Positions 1 through 5,800 of a stretch of DNA of 6,047 bases are shown here, one piece after another. This stretch comes from Clostridiales bacterium (GTDB lineage: Bacteria; Bacillota; Clostridia; Lachnospirales; Anaerotignaceae). The translations under genes and the position numbers were made by a program. Location of the stretch: contig JAJQDF010000145.1 in the NCBI GenBank assembly GCA_021202325.1, positions 1 to 6,047 of the forward strand, in the 5' to 3' direction. Each line of letters starts with the position of its first letter. The stretch's first letter is position 1. The notes under the pieces were generated by a model. That model ran no database searches. It was not told where the DNA came from and was given only the letters and a program-made list of their open reading frames with translations.

Positions 1-770
1 TCAACCAATGCCGAACCGAAAAATACCGGTGAAAGCTTTCCTTCGTCAACGGCGGCCTTATCAAACTCATTTCCGGCGCCGTCCACAAGTTCTATTTCGC
101 TTCTGAGAATTTCAAGGTTGGCATCGCTTATTTCACCTTCAAGCTCAGGTCCGAAAACGCCGTTTTCGCCAAGCTCTATGAGCTTATCCTTTTTATACAG
201 AAGCACGTTGTTTTCCAGTCTGTTGTAAATTCCTTCAAAAAGCTGTCCGCTTCCAATCGGCCATGTTACCGCCACAGAAGGAAGTCCGAGGGCATCCTCC
301 AAGTCCTCCATAAGCTCCAGGGGATCCTTGGCCTGTCTGTCAAGCTTGTTTATAAATGTGAAAATAGGGATTTTACGCATACTGCATACCTTGAAGAGCT
401 TTTTGGTCTGCGCCTCAACGCCCTTTGCCGCATCGATAACCATTACGGCACTGTCAACGGATGTAAGTATACGGTAAGTGTCCTCGCCGAAGTCGTTATG
501 TCCGGGGGTATCCATTATGGATACTACTTTTCCGTCATATTCGAACTGCATAACCGAAGACGTTACCGAAATTCCCCTTTGTTTCTCTATTTCCATCCAG
601 TCGCTTTTGGCGGTCTTGCCGGTCTTTCTCGCCTTAACGGAACCGGCCTCACGAATGGCTCCGCCGTGATAGAGAAGCTTCTCCGTCAGTGTCGTTTTAC
701 CGGCGTCGGGATGGGATATTATGCCGAATATACGGCGTTTTTCTAATGCTTCAACACTTGTTGCTGCCAT
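1..770 (-). CDS. prfC: Peptide chain release factor 3 (RF3), N-terminal part, truncated by window edge
   Basis: Translational GTPase that recycles RF1/RF2 from the ribosome after termination. The 256 visible residues carry the G domain: G1 SHPDAGKTT (about 19-27), G2 region GISVTSS (about 66-72), G3 DTPGH (87-91) and G4 NKLD (141-144). The block [25 protein letters not shown] (about 56-76) is typical of RF3; EF-G has a different effector region (GITI), so RF3 is preferred. The family is usually about 525-530 residues, so roughly the C-terminal half lies beyond position 1. The ATG at 768-770 is chosen because AGAGG sits 9 nt upstream and the protein begins just before the conserved IFGIISHPD. 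There is no frameshift or in-frame stop in the visible part. It lies 128 bp downstream of nrdG, behind a weak terminator, so it is probably its own transcription unit. Confidence 0.95.
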   Translation of the reverse strand, partial: MAATSVEALEKRRIFGIISHPDAGKTTLTEKLLYHGGAIREAGSVKARKTGKTAKSDWMEIEKQRGISVTSSVMQFEYDGKVVSIMDTPGHNDFGEDTYRILTSVDSAVMVIDAAKGVEAQTKKLFKVCSMRKIPIFTFINKLDRQAKDPLELMEDLEDALGLPSVAVTWPIGSGQLFEGIYNRLENNVLLYKKDKLIELGENGVFGPELEGEISDANLEILRSEIELVDGAGNEFDKAAVDEGKLSPVFFGSALV

Positions 771-836
771 TATTTTCGTCCTCTCGTTTAATGTTTTGGT
801 ATCAAAAGTATTACTATTATTTCTATCTATGTCCTT

Positions 837-846
837 TAAGCGCTTA
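837..846. repeat. 10-bp perfect palindrome upstream of prfC
   Basis: TAAGCGCTTA is a perfect palindrome about 67 bp upstream of the prfC start, in the only non-coding gap between nrdG and prfC. It could be an operator or part of the prfC control region. No good sigma-A promoter is obvious beside it, only AT-rich sequence with poor hexamers. A 10-bp palindrome can occur by chance, so the functional reading is weak. Confidence 0.3.
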
Positions 847-868
847 GTCTGCACTCTTTCATTTTGTT

Positions 869-897
869 AAAAAATAAGCATTCTCTCGCTTTTGCTT
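869..897 (-). terminator. Weak intrinsic terminator after nrdG
   Basis: Read on the minus strand, AAGCA and TGCTT can form a 5-bp stem around a 12-nt loop, followed after one A by six T residues. It starts inside the last bases of nrdG and its stop codon. The stem is short and only partly GC, so termination would be inefficient. The T run and the position directly after the last gene of the rimM-trmD-nrdG group are the supporting points. Confidence 0.4.
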
Positions 898-898
898 T

Positions 899-1405
899 TT
901 ACCATATGGGCGGCTCCCACAGAACAACCTCGCCTTTATCAAGACTTGCCTTAACATCTATCGTTCTCTGGTTCGAGCTTCCCTTAAATTTAAGCTCCAA
1001 CGAGCGTTTATCCAGTTCAAATCTTCCGTCCACAAGCACGTCTGTGGCTCTCAGAAGCCGCATAAAATCTTCGTTTCCGCTCTCCATTATCTGCTCCCAT
1101 GTGTAGCCCGTGTATGTCCACACGTTGAGCCCAAGCTTCTTTACGCCCTCGGCAATAACTGCACTGGGTACAGGCTGATAAAAGGGATCTCCTCCGGTAA
1201 GCGTTACACCGTCGTAAAGAGGATTTTCGGCAGCGAATTTTATTATTTTATCGGTGTCGTAAATCTTTCCGCCATTGGGATCATGGCTCTCGGGGTTGTG
1301 GCAGCCTACGCAGTGGTGCATACAGCCCTGCGTAAACACGGCCATCCTTATGCCGGGGCCGTCAACGATTGAATCTCCCTCTACGCCGAAAATACGAATA
1401 TCCAT
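899..1405 (-). CDS. nrdG: Anaerobic ribonucleoside-triphosphate reductase activating protein
   Basis: Radical-SAM activase that installs the glycyl radical on the class III (oxygen-sensitive) ribonucleotide reductase NrdD, allowing anaerobic dNTP synthesis. The 168-residue protein has the 4Fe-4S ligand motif CMHHCVGC (C28, C32, C35), preceded by DGPGIRMAVFTQG. It also has the SAM-binding motif TGGDPF (about 70-75), the YTGYTWE segment (98-104) and the GSSNQR block (142-147) typical of NrdG. Pyruvate formate-lyase activase is excluded by length (about 240-260 residues). The ATG is 2 nt after the trmD stop, and its ribosome binding site AAGGAG lies within the last trmD codons, so it is probably translationally coupled to trmD. 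nrdD, its usual partner, is not in the window. The placement after trmD, where rplS is usual, is odd. Confidence 0.95.
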   Translation of the reverse strand: MDIRIFGVEGDSIVDGPGIRMAVFTQGCMHHCVGCHNPESHDPNGGKIYDTDKIIKFAAENPLYDGVTLTGGDPFYQPVPSAVIAEGVKKLGLNVWTYTGYTWEQIMESGNEDFMRLLRATDVLVDGRFELDKRSLELKFKGSSNQRTIDVKASLDKGEVVLWEPPIW

Positions 1406-1407
1406 AT

Positions 1408-2145
1408 TTATCGCTCCTTATTTTTTAGCTGTTGAACAAACTTCTTTTCCTTATCGGTCAGCTCCGCCTTTTCAAGCAAATCCGGCCGTTTATCATATGT
1501 CCTTATTATCGACTGCTCTCTCCGCCATTTATCAATATTGGCGTGGTGTCCCGAAAGCAGTATATCCGGCACCTGCCTGCCCATAAATTCGGGCGGTCTG
1601 GTATACTGGGGATATTCAAGAAGGCCGTCGGAAAAGCTTTCGTTTTCGTGGCTTTCCTCTTTATTCAGCACTCCGGGAACAAGGCGGGATACCGCATCGA
1701 TTATAGTGACCGCCGCTAGCTCACCGCCTGTCAGCACAAAATCACCGATTGAAACTTCATCGGTGACAATCTCCTCTATCACTCTTTCGTCAACGCCCTC
1801 ATAGTGGCCGCAGAGAATAACAATGCTGTCTTCTTTAGACAGCTCCTCTGCCATGCTCTGGTCAAAGGTTCTCCCCTGGGGGCTCATGTACAGCACCCGG
1901 CTGCCTTCCGCCCTCTCTCCTATGCTTTTATAGGCATCGTATATTGGCTGGGGCTGCATAACCATTCCGGCGCCGCCGCCGTAGGGGTAGTCGTCCACAT
2001 GTCTATGCTTATCCTTTGTGAAATCCCTTATGTTTACGGCCTCCACATTTATCAGGCCGTCATTTATGGCTCGGCCTGTAATGCTGTAGGACAGCGTCTG
2101 CTCTATCATTTCGGGGAAAAGTGTCAGCACATAGAAGCTTTTCAT
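1408..2145 (-). CDS. trmD: tRNA (guanine-37-N1)-methyltransferase TrmD
   Basis: SAM-dependent SPOUT (trefoil-knot) enzyme that makes m1G37 in tRNAs reading CNN/GNN-type codons, preventing +1 frameshifts; it acts as a homodimer. At 245 residues it is of normal length. Visible landmarks are [13 protein letters not shown] (50-62), YMSPQGRTF (86-94), [11 protein letters not shown] (112-122), [13 protein letters not shown] (132-144) and [10 protein letters not shown] (175-184), which form the SAM-binding knot. Arg154, the counterpart of the catalytic Arg, is present. By my alignment to E. coli TrmD the general-base Asp169 is replaced by Glu (HENESF), a conservative change. Its ATG overlaps the rimM TGA (ATGA), so the two are translationally coupled. 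Confidence 0.97.
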   Translation of the reverse strand: MKSFYVLTLFPEMIEQTLSYSITGRAINDGLINVEAVNIRDFTKDKHRHVDDYPYGGGAGMVMQPQPIYDAYKSIGERAEGSRVLYMSPQGRTFDQSMAEELSKEDSIVILCGHYEGVDERVIEEIVTDEVSIGDFVLTGGELAAVTIIDAVSRLVPGVLNKEESHENESFSDGLLEYPQYTRPPEFMGRQVPDILLSGHHANIDKWRREQSIIRTYDKRPDLLEKAELTDKEKKFVQQLKNKER

Positions 2146-2651
2146 TCTCTCAGCCCTTCCAGCAGTTTAACCGTCATTTTTCTTTCGGCCACATTTACGG
2201 AGAGTATGCACTGCTTTATGGCTGGAATAAGAAGCTCCTTGCCGTCGGAACCTGTTACGCCGTACACATCATTGGCGCCGGTTGTGTAAACCTCGGTAAG
2301 CTTGCCAAGGTTTTCGCCCTCGTCGGTGTATACGTCCATGTCGTAGAGATCCCTTGTGTAGTACTCGTCCTCGTCAAGGGGAAGCGCCTTTTCGGCAGGA
2401 ATGAGTATTCTGCCGTTTTTGAAGCCCTCCACCTGGTTTATGTCATTATATTCCTCAAGTGTAAGCAGCACAAAGTTCTTATGATAGGCAACCTTGGCTA
2501 TCTTACATACCTTTTTTTCGTTATTAACCTCAAGGATAACCTCCTTGAGAAGCTCAAAGCGTTCGGGCACGTCGGTCGTGGGGAAAATTCTAAGAGTTCC
2601 CTTTATTCCATGCGTCCCCGCGATTTTTCCGATTTCAAAATAATTGTCCAT
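2142..2651 (-). CDS. rimM: Ribosome maturation factor RimM
   Basis: Binds ribosomal protein S19 and helps mature the head of the 30S subunit. The protein has 169 residues, normal for the family. The N-terminal RimM beta-barrel (about 5-85) opens with [14 protein letters not shown]. It is followed by a PRC-barrel (about 94-165) with [11 protein letters not shown] (97-107), GANDVY (125-130) and LLIPAIK (140-146). The start is supported by AGGAG six bases upstream. It ends in a 4-nt overlap with trmD. A terminator-like hairpin and a heptamer repeat tract lie between khpA and rimM. rimM therefore depends either on read-through from the ffh operon or on a promoter in this gap. A TATACT hexamer at 2673-2678 could be a -10, but no convincing -35 accompanies it. 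Confidence 0.97.
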   Translation of the reverse strand: MDNYFEIGKIAGTHGIKGTLRIFPTTDVPERFELLKEVILEVNNEKKVCKIAKVAYHKNFVLLTLEEYNDINQVEGFKNGRILIPAEKALPLDEDEYYTRDLYDMDVYTDEGENLGKLTEVYTTGANDVYGVTGSDGKELLIPAIKQCILSVNVAERKMTVKLLEGLRE

Positions 2652-2685
2652 TTTTCGCTCCTAAAATTATTAAGTATACATTTCG

Positions 2686-2730
2686 CACTAACCACTACTC
2701 ACTGTCCACTACTCACTACTCACTAACCAC
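2686..2730. repeat. Imperfect heptanucleotide tandem repeat (CACTNNN) upstream of rimM
   Basis: Six and a half consecutive 7-bp units on the plus strand: CACTAAC, CACTACT, CACTGTC, CACTACT, CACTACT, CACTAAC, CAC. The first four bases of each unit are invariant and the last three vary among AAC, ACT and GTC. The array is non-coding and sits between the terminator-like hairpin and the rimM ribosome binding site, where it would be transcribed as GTNNGTG-type RNA. It resembles the short tandemly repeated heptamers known as STRR sequences in cyanobacteria; the resemblance is of type only. Copy number elsewhere in the genome cannot be seen. Confidence 0.85.
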
Positions 2731-2738
2731 TTTTATTT

Positions 2739-2773
2739 CTTAAGAAAAGGGGAGCATAATTTAAATACTCCCC
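2739..2773 (-). terminator. Intrinsic terminator or attenuator between khpA and rimM
   Basis: On the minus strand GGGGAG (2773-2768) pairs with CTCCCC (2754-2749). The stem extends inward through U-G, A-U and U-A pairs to leave a 7-nt loop, and is followed directly by TTTTCTT. A GC-rich stem with a U tract fits a rho-independent terminator. It lies 12 bp past the khpA stop and would end, or partly end, the ylxM-ffh-rpsP-khpA transcript. Partial read-through would feed rimM-trmD-nrdG. Confidence 0.75.
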
Positions 2774-2785
2774 ATCAGATGTCGT

Positions 2786-3016
2786 TTATTGAACTATTTC
2801 CACAACAATTCTCTTATCCTCATGAATTGCTGCGGCTTTTACAACAGTTCTAATAGCCTTGGCTATTCTGCCCTGCTTGCCGATAACCTTACCCATGTCA
2901 TCGGGAGCGACTTTAAGCTCAAGTATTATAGAGCGTTCTCCCTTAACCTCAGATACTGTTACCTGATCGGGATTATCAACAAGGTTTTTAGCTATAACTT
3001 CAAGTAATTCTTTCAT
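2786..3016 (-). CDS. khpA: KH-domain RNA-binding protein KhpA (YlqC family)
   Basis: Small KH-domain RNA chaperone. In Gram-positive relatives it pairs with KhpB (Jag/EloR) and influences cell elongation, division and sRNA/mRNA handling. The 76 residues are essentially one KH fold. The RNA-gripping loop is VIGKQGR (about 44-50; GKQG at 46-49), followed by the helix IAKAIRTVVKAAA and the final strand KRIVVEIVQ. GGAGG lies 7 nt before the ATG. It is 20 bp downstream of rpsP, the usual Firmicutes arrangement, and is the last gene before the terminator. Confidence 0.93.
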   Translation of the reverse strand: MKELLEVIAKNLVDNPDQVTVSEVKGERSIILELKVAPDDMGKVIGKQGRIAKAIRTVVKAAAIHEDKRIVVEIVQ

Positions 3017-3036
3017 AGCTGTACCTCCGAGCTGAA

Positions 3037-3279
3037 TTATTCGATAACGCCGGCTTTTTTCAATAAGGCCTTAACTGTGTCTGAAGGCTGAGCGCCCTTT
3101 GCGAGCCATTCCTTAGCCATTTCCTCGTCAACCTTTAATACTGACGGCTCCTTTGTGGGGTCATAGTATCCAATCTCAGCTATTGACTTACCGTTTCTTG
3201 ATGTTCTCTGGTCTGCAACTACGATTCTATAGAAAGGTGCTTTTTTAGCTCCTAATCTTTTCAATCTGATTCTTACCAT
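3037..3279 (-). CDS. rpsP: 30S ribosomal protein S16
   Basis: Primary-class 30S assembly protein that binds 16S rRNA in the 5' and central domains. The 80 residues are the normal bacterial length. They begin with [28 protein letters not shown] and contain IGYYDPT (36-42) and GAQPSDTV (62-69), both hallmark S16 blocks. A very strong AGGAGGTG ribosome binding site precedes the ATG. An 81-bp gap with a small hairpin and an AT-rich run separates it from ffh. Confidence 0.98.
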   Translation of the reverse strand: MVRIRLKRLGAKKAPFYRIVVADQRTSRNGKSIAEIGYYDPTKEPSVLKVDEEMAKEWLAKGAQPSDTVKALLKKAGVIE

Positions 3280-3326
3280 TTGAATTCACCTCCTAAAAAT
3301 TTTAAAAATAAATGCTGTTATATATA

Positions 3327-3342
3327 TACGCCTTTTGGCGCA
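3327..3342 (-). other. Small hairpin in the ffh-rpsP gap
   Basis: On the minus strand TGCGCC-AAAA-GGCGTA forms a 6-bp stem (including one G-U) with an AAAA loop, 18 nt past the ffh stop. It is followed by an alternating TA run rather than a U tract, so it is a poor terminator. An RNA-processing or mRNA-stability site that uncouples rpsP levels from ffh is possible but unproven. Confidence 0.35.
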
Positions 3343-3360
3343 GATACCTTATTTAATGAC

Positions 3361-4698
3361 TTAGCGCAAAAACGGCATTTTCATTCTGCCCTTTTTACTC
3401 TTGGACATTGTGTTCATCTGCTTCATCATTTTTTTCATTTCCTCAAACTGCTTAAGCAGTCTGTTTACCTCGGCAATTGTTCTGCCGGAGCCTTTGGCAA
3501 TACGTTTTTTCCTGGGGCCGTTTAGTATGGAAGGATTCTGTCTTTCCTCCTTGGTCATGGACTGTATTATTGCCTCGATATGAGCTATTGCCTTGGGATC
3601 GATATCCACATCGCTTATGTTCATTTGGTTCATACCGGGAATCATACCGATGAGATCCTTAAGCGGTCCCATTTTTTTAATCTGCTGCATCTGGTCGAGG
3701 AAATCCTCAAGAGTGAAGTCATTGTTCCTCATCTTCTGAGCCATTTTTGCGGCCTGCTTCTCATCATAGGCCTCCTGCGCCTTCTCAATGAGGGAGAGCA
3801 CATCGCCCATGCCGAGTATTCTTGAAGCCATACGGTCCGGATAGAAGGGCTCGAGATCCTCCATCTTTTCGCCCATACCGATATACTTAATGGGCTTTCC
3901 GGTAACGCTTCTAACAGAGAGTGCCGCACCGCCTCTGGCATCGCCGTCCAGCTTGGTGAGTATGATTCCGTCAATTCCAAGCTGTTCATTGAAGCTGTCG
4001 GCAACGGTAACCGCATCCTGACCTGTCATAGCATCGACCACAAGGAGTATTTCCTGCACCCTTACGGCAGATTTTATGTTTTTCAGCTCGTCCATAAGCT
4101 CTTCATTAATATGAAGTCGGCCGGCTGTATCTATCAAAATCACGTTATGCTTATTTTTAGCGGCGTAATTAAGAGATTCCTTAGCAATTTCAACGGGGCT
4201 GACCTTGTCGCCCATTTCAAAAACCGGTATGTTATAGTTATCGCCCACAACCTGCAGCTGTTTAATAGCCGCCGGTCTGTAAACGTCGCAGGCAACAAGC
4301 AGCGGATTTTTTCCCTGCTTTCTCAAGAGTCCCGCAAGCTTTCCCGAAGTTGTGGTTTTACCGGCACCCTGGAGGCCGACCATCATGTACACCGTCGGCG
4401 GATGATTTGAAAATGTCAGCTTGCTCTGGGACGAACCCATAAGCTCCACAAGCTCCTCGTTTACTATCTTAATAACCTGCTGGCCGGGAGTCAGGCTTTC
4501 CAAAACCTCGGTTCCTACTGCTCTTTCGGTTACCTTATTTACGAATTGTTTTACTATCTTATAGTTAACATCCGCCTCGAGCAAAGCAATTTTTACTTCC
4601 CTCATGGCGTCCTTAACATCTTTTTCGGTTAGCTTACCTTTGCTTCTAAGTTGCTTGAAAACCGACTGCAGCTTATCGGACAAATTTTCAAAAGCCAT
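3361..4698 (-). CDS. ffh: Signal recognition particle protein Ffh (SRP54 GTPase)
   Basis: GTPase of the bacterial SRP. It binds signal sequences and 4.5S/scRNA at the ribosome exit and hands nascent membrane and secreted proteins to the receptor FtsY. The 445 residues carry the N domain (about 1-90) and the G domain: P-loop GLQGAGKTTT (108-117), DVYRPAA (138-144), DTAGRL (190-195), TKLDGDARGG (248-257) and GMGE (274-277). The Met-rich M domain (about 296-435) includes the SRP-RNA-binding segment GSGRTIAEVNRLLKQFEEM (403-421) and a basic, methionine-rich tail. GGAGG seven bases before the ATG lies directly after the ylxM stop (13-bp gap), so the two are co-transcribed. It appears intact. Confidence 0.98.
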   Translation of the reverse strand: MAFENLSDKLQSVFKQLRSKGKLTEKDVKDAMREVKIALLEADVNYKIVKQFVNKVTERAVGTEVLESLTPGQQVIKIVNEELVELMGSSQSKLTFSNHPPTVYMMVGLQGAGKTTTSGKLAGLLRKQGKNPLLVACDVYRPAAIKQLQVVGDNYNIPVFEMGDKVSPVEIAKESLNYAAKNKHNVILIDTAGRLHINEELMDELKNIKSAVRVQEILLVVDAMTGQDAVTVADSFNEQLGIDGIILTKLDGDARGGAALSVRSVTGKPIKYIGMGEKMEDLEPFYPDRMASRILGMGDVLSLIEKAQEAYDEKQAAKMAQKMRNNDFTLEDFLDQMQQIKKMGPLKDLIGMIPGMNQMNISDVDIDPKAIAHIEAIIQSMTKEERQNPSILNGPRKKRIAKGSGRTIAEVNRLLKQFEEMKKMMKQMNTMSKSKKGRMKMPFLR

Positions 4699-4711
4699 AT
4701 ATTTTCCTCCG

Positions 4712-5083
4712 TTATTCGGTTATCTCGTCAACAGCCATCCTAATCTGCTCGGCTATATTCATGGATTCGGCCGATAATTCGTTTTTTTCCTCCAGCTCGT
4801 CAATCAATTCTCTAATCCTATTGGCCGAAGCCTTGTTTGCCATGAATTTTTCCACAAGTCTCAGCTTATCCTCATAATCCGAAAGTATTTTCTCAGTCCT
4901 CTTGAGCTGGTCCCTGACGGCCTGACGGCTAATCTCAAGCTCGCCGGCTATCTCCGAAAGCGACATATCGTTCTGATAAAAAAGCTCGTATATTTCCTTC
5001 TGCTTATCCGTCAGCAGTTCCCCGTAAAAGTCATACAAAAGGGTTGTTTTCAAAATATCCAAATCAGTCACTTCCGATTCCAT
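4712..5083 (-). CDS. ylxM: YlxM/p13-family putative helix-turn-helix regulator
   Basis: Small protein of the UPF0122 family found beside ffh or ftsY and thought to modulate the SRP pathway. From the ATG at 5083 it has 123 residues. It opens the core with LLYDFYGELLTDKQKEIYELFY, followed by a sigma-70 region-4-like helix-turn-helix (SLSEIAGELEISRQAVRDQLKRTEKIL) and an acidic helical tail. The start is uncertain. In-frame ATGs at 5113 and 5134 would add 10 or 17 residues, and a GTG at 5071 would remove 4. None has a recognisable Shine-Dalgarno sequence. I chose 5083 because it matches the usual short N-terminus and because the bases further upstream belong to a palindromic element. Transcription starts from the promoter at 5298-5326. 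ftsY, a frequent neighbour, is absent. Confidence 0.85.
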   Translation of the reverse strand: MESEVTDLDILKTTLLYDFYGELLTDKQKEIYELFYQNDMSLSEIAGELEISRQAVRDQLKRTEKILSDYEDKLRLVEKFMANKASANRIRELIDELEEKNELSAESMNIAEQIRMAVDEITE

Positions 5084-5090
5084 CTTGTCG

Positions 5091-5270
5091 ATGAAAGCGT
5101 TCTTAATAGCCATAGTGCTATGCTTGCATAGCATAGTTTGGATATTAGAGAACCTGAACGTAATGAGTACGTAGCCATTTTTCGTAGAAAAATGAGCGGG
5201 TACGAATTACGGAACCGATTGCGTGAATGCGAAGCATGTAGCAATCGGGCTTTCATACCTAGTTGCAAAG
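5091..5270. repeat. Structured palindromic element in the ylxM leader (possible dispersed repeat)
   Basis: About 180 bp holding three strong inverted repeats. (1) CCGATTGC/GCAATCGG (5215-5222/5241-5248), with an inner ATGC-GAA-GCAT hairpin. (2) GTAAT-GA-GTAC (5160-5170) against GTAC-GA-ATTAC (5200-5210), enclosing ATTTTTC-GTA-GAAAAAT (5177-5193). (3) TGCTATGC-TT-GCATAGCA (5116-5133). An 8-bp inverted pair ATGAAAGC (5091-5098) and GCTTTCAT (5249-5256) brackets most of it. The element is transcribed as the 5' leader of ylxM-ffh. The density of inverted repeats suggests a REP/MITE-like intergenic element or a structured cis-regulatory RNA. The exact ends are a guess, and other genomic copies cannot be checked here. 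Confidence 0.55.
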
Positions 5271-5297
5271 CGTGTATAAATCTTTACCACCTGAAAT

Positions 5298-5326
5298 ATT
5301 CTATTACATTCAAGAAGTGTTGTCAA
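5298..5326 (-). promoter_or_regulatory. Sigma-A promoter for the ylxM-ffh operon
   Basis: Minus-strand -35 TTGACA (5326-5321), 17-bp spacer, -10 TAGAAT (5303-5298). The -35 is perfect, the -10 matches 5 of 6, and the spacing is ideal. The upstream sequence (5327-5360) is A/T-rich with an A run, consistent with an UP element. The predicted start is near 5291, giving a leader of about 160-210 nt that contains the palindromic element. No terminator is visible between the hicB relic and this promoter, so read-through from the hicB promoter is also possible. Confidence 0.88.
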
Positions 5327-5373
5327 GTATTTTTACTTTACAAAGAATGTTTTTTTGTGTATACATATCATCA

Positions 5374-5762
5374 TTATTTCCCAGCGTGCAGGGCATCGTT
5401 TTTGGACAGCAGATACACACAGTATTGGTTCATGCTTATACCTTCCCGCTTGGCATTCTCCGCCAGCGACCTATGAAGGCTTCTTGGAATTCTCAGCTTG
5501 AACTGGCCGGAATAGCCCTCCAATGAGTCCGGCTCAGGAATATCTATTTCGTCTTCTATCGCCGCTTCAAGCCACGCCTTTTTGGCATCCGTGGCGCTAG
5601 CTAGGCTTTAGCAGTGGCATTATTTATTGCCGATTCTATAGTTTCTCCGCAGGTAAGGCAACCCGGCAGCTCCGGAAAGGAAACCGCATATCCTCCCTCG
5701 TCCTTATCCTCAGTAATCTCCATACGGTACGGCAGTGCCATATATTCATCAAGAGTTTTCAT
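5374..5762 (-). pseudogene. Orphan HicB-family antitoxin gene, disrupted by a 23-bp insertion
   Basis: From the ATG at 5762 (GGAG 5 nt upstream) the frame encodes 53 residues and hits TAG at 5601-5603. The homology then continues in another frame to TAA at 5374-5376. Deleting 23 bp (one copy of GTGGC plus the 18-bp insert at 5596-5613) joins the parts into a 121-residue HicB-like protein. Its N-terminal HicB fold carries YRMEITEDKDEGGYAVSFPELPGC (12-35), followed by the helix DAKKAWLEAAIEDEI (51-65). The C-terminal ribbon-helix-helix has FKLRIPRSLHRSLAENAKREG (80-100) and ISMNQYCVYLLSK. HicB proteins neutralise HicA mRNA-cleaving toxins and bind their own promoter. No hicA is visible on either side, so this was a solitary HicB-like gene. 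The product is probably a truncated, non-DNA-binding peptide. Confidence 0.85.
5591..5618. repeat. 18-bp insert flanked by 5-bp direct repeats inside the hicB relic
   Basis: GTGGC occurs at 5591-5595 and again at 5614-5618, flanking an 18-bp segment (5596-5613) that begins with the palindromic CTAGCTAG tract. Minus-strand GCTA and TAGC within the insert are inverted copies of each other. A direct repeat around a short, partly inverted-repeat insert is what imprecise excision of a transposable element with a 5-bp target duplication would leave. It breaks the hicB frame (+23). Confidence 0.7.
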
Positions 5763-5800
5763 TGTTCTCCGCCTCGCTTTCTACGATCTGCTTTTGCCTA

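Noticed and set aside
899..1405. Pyruvate formate-lyase activating enzyme
   Set aside because: At 168 residues it is too short, and the GSSNQR block and N-terminal DGPGIRMAVFTQGC pattern fit NrdG.
2673..2678. Promoter for rimM based on TATACT
   Set aside because: The hexamer is good, but the expected -35 position (2696-2701) falls in the heptamer repeats and matches TTGACA at only two of six positions. It is mentioned only as a possibility.
2686..2730. Short repeats considered as a CRISPR array
   Set aside because: Units are 7 bp with no unique spacers; this is a simple heptamer tandem repeat.
3729..4016. Minus-strand 95-residue frame inside ffh
   Set aside because: It is a shadow of ffh in another frame, Arg/Ser-rich and without a ribosome binding site; the ffh frame is unambiguous.
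5091..5270. Structured region considered as the SRP RNA (4.5S/scRNA) gene because it adjoins ffh
   Set aside because: I could not find the conserved helix-8 GGAA-type apical loop with its flanking internal loops. The three separate hairpins do not fold into the long single SRP rod, and the region is the leader of ylxM.
5138..5526. Plus-strand open frames of 112 and 87 residues
   Set aside because: They run antisense through the palindromic leader, the ylxM promoter and the hicB relic. They have no ribosome binding site, and their composition fits repeat translation.
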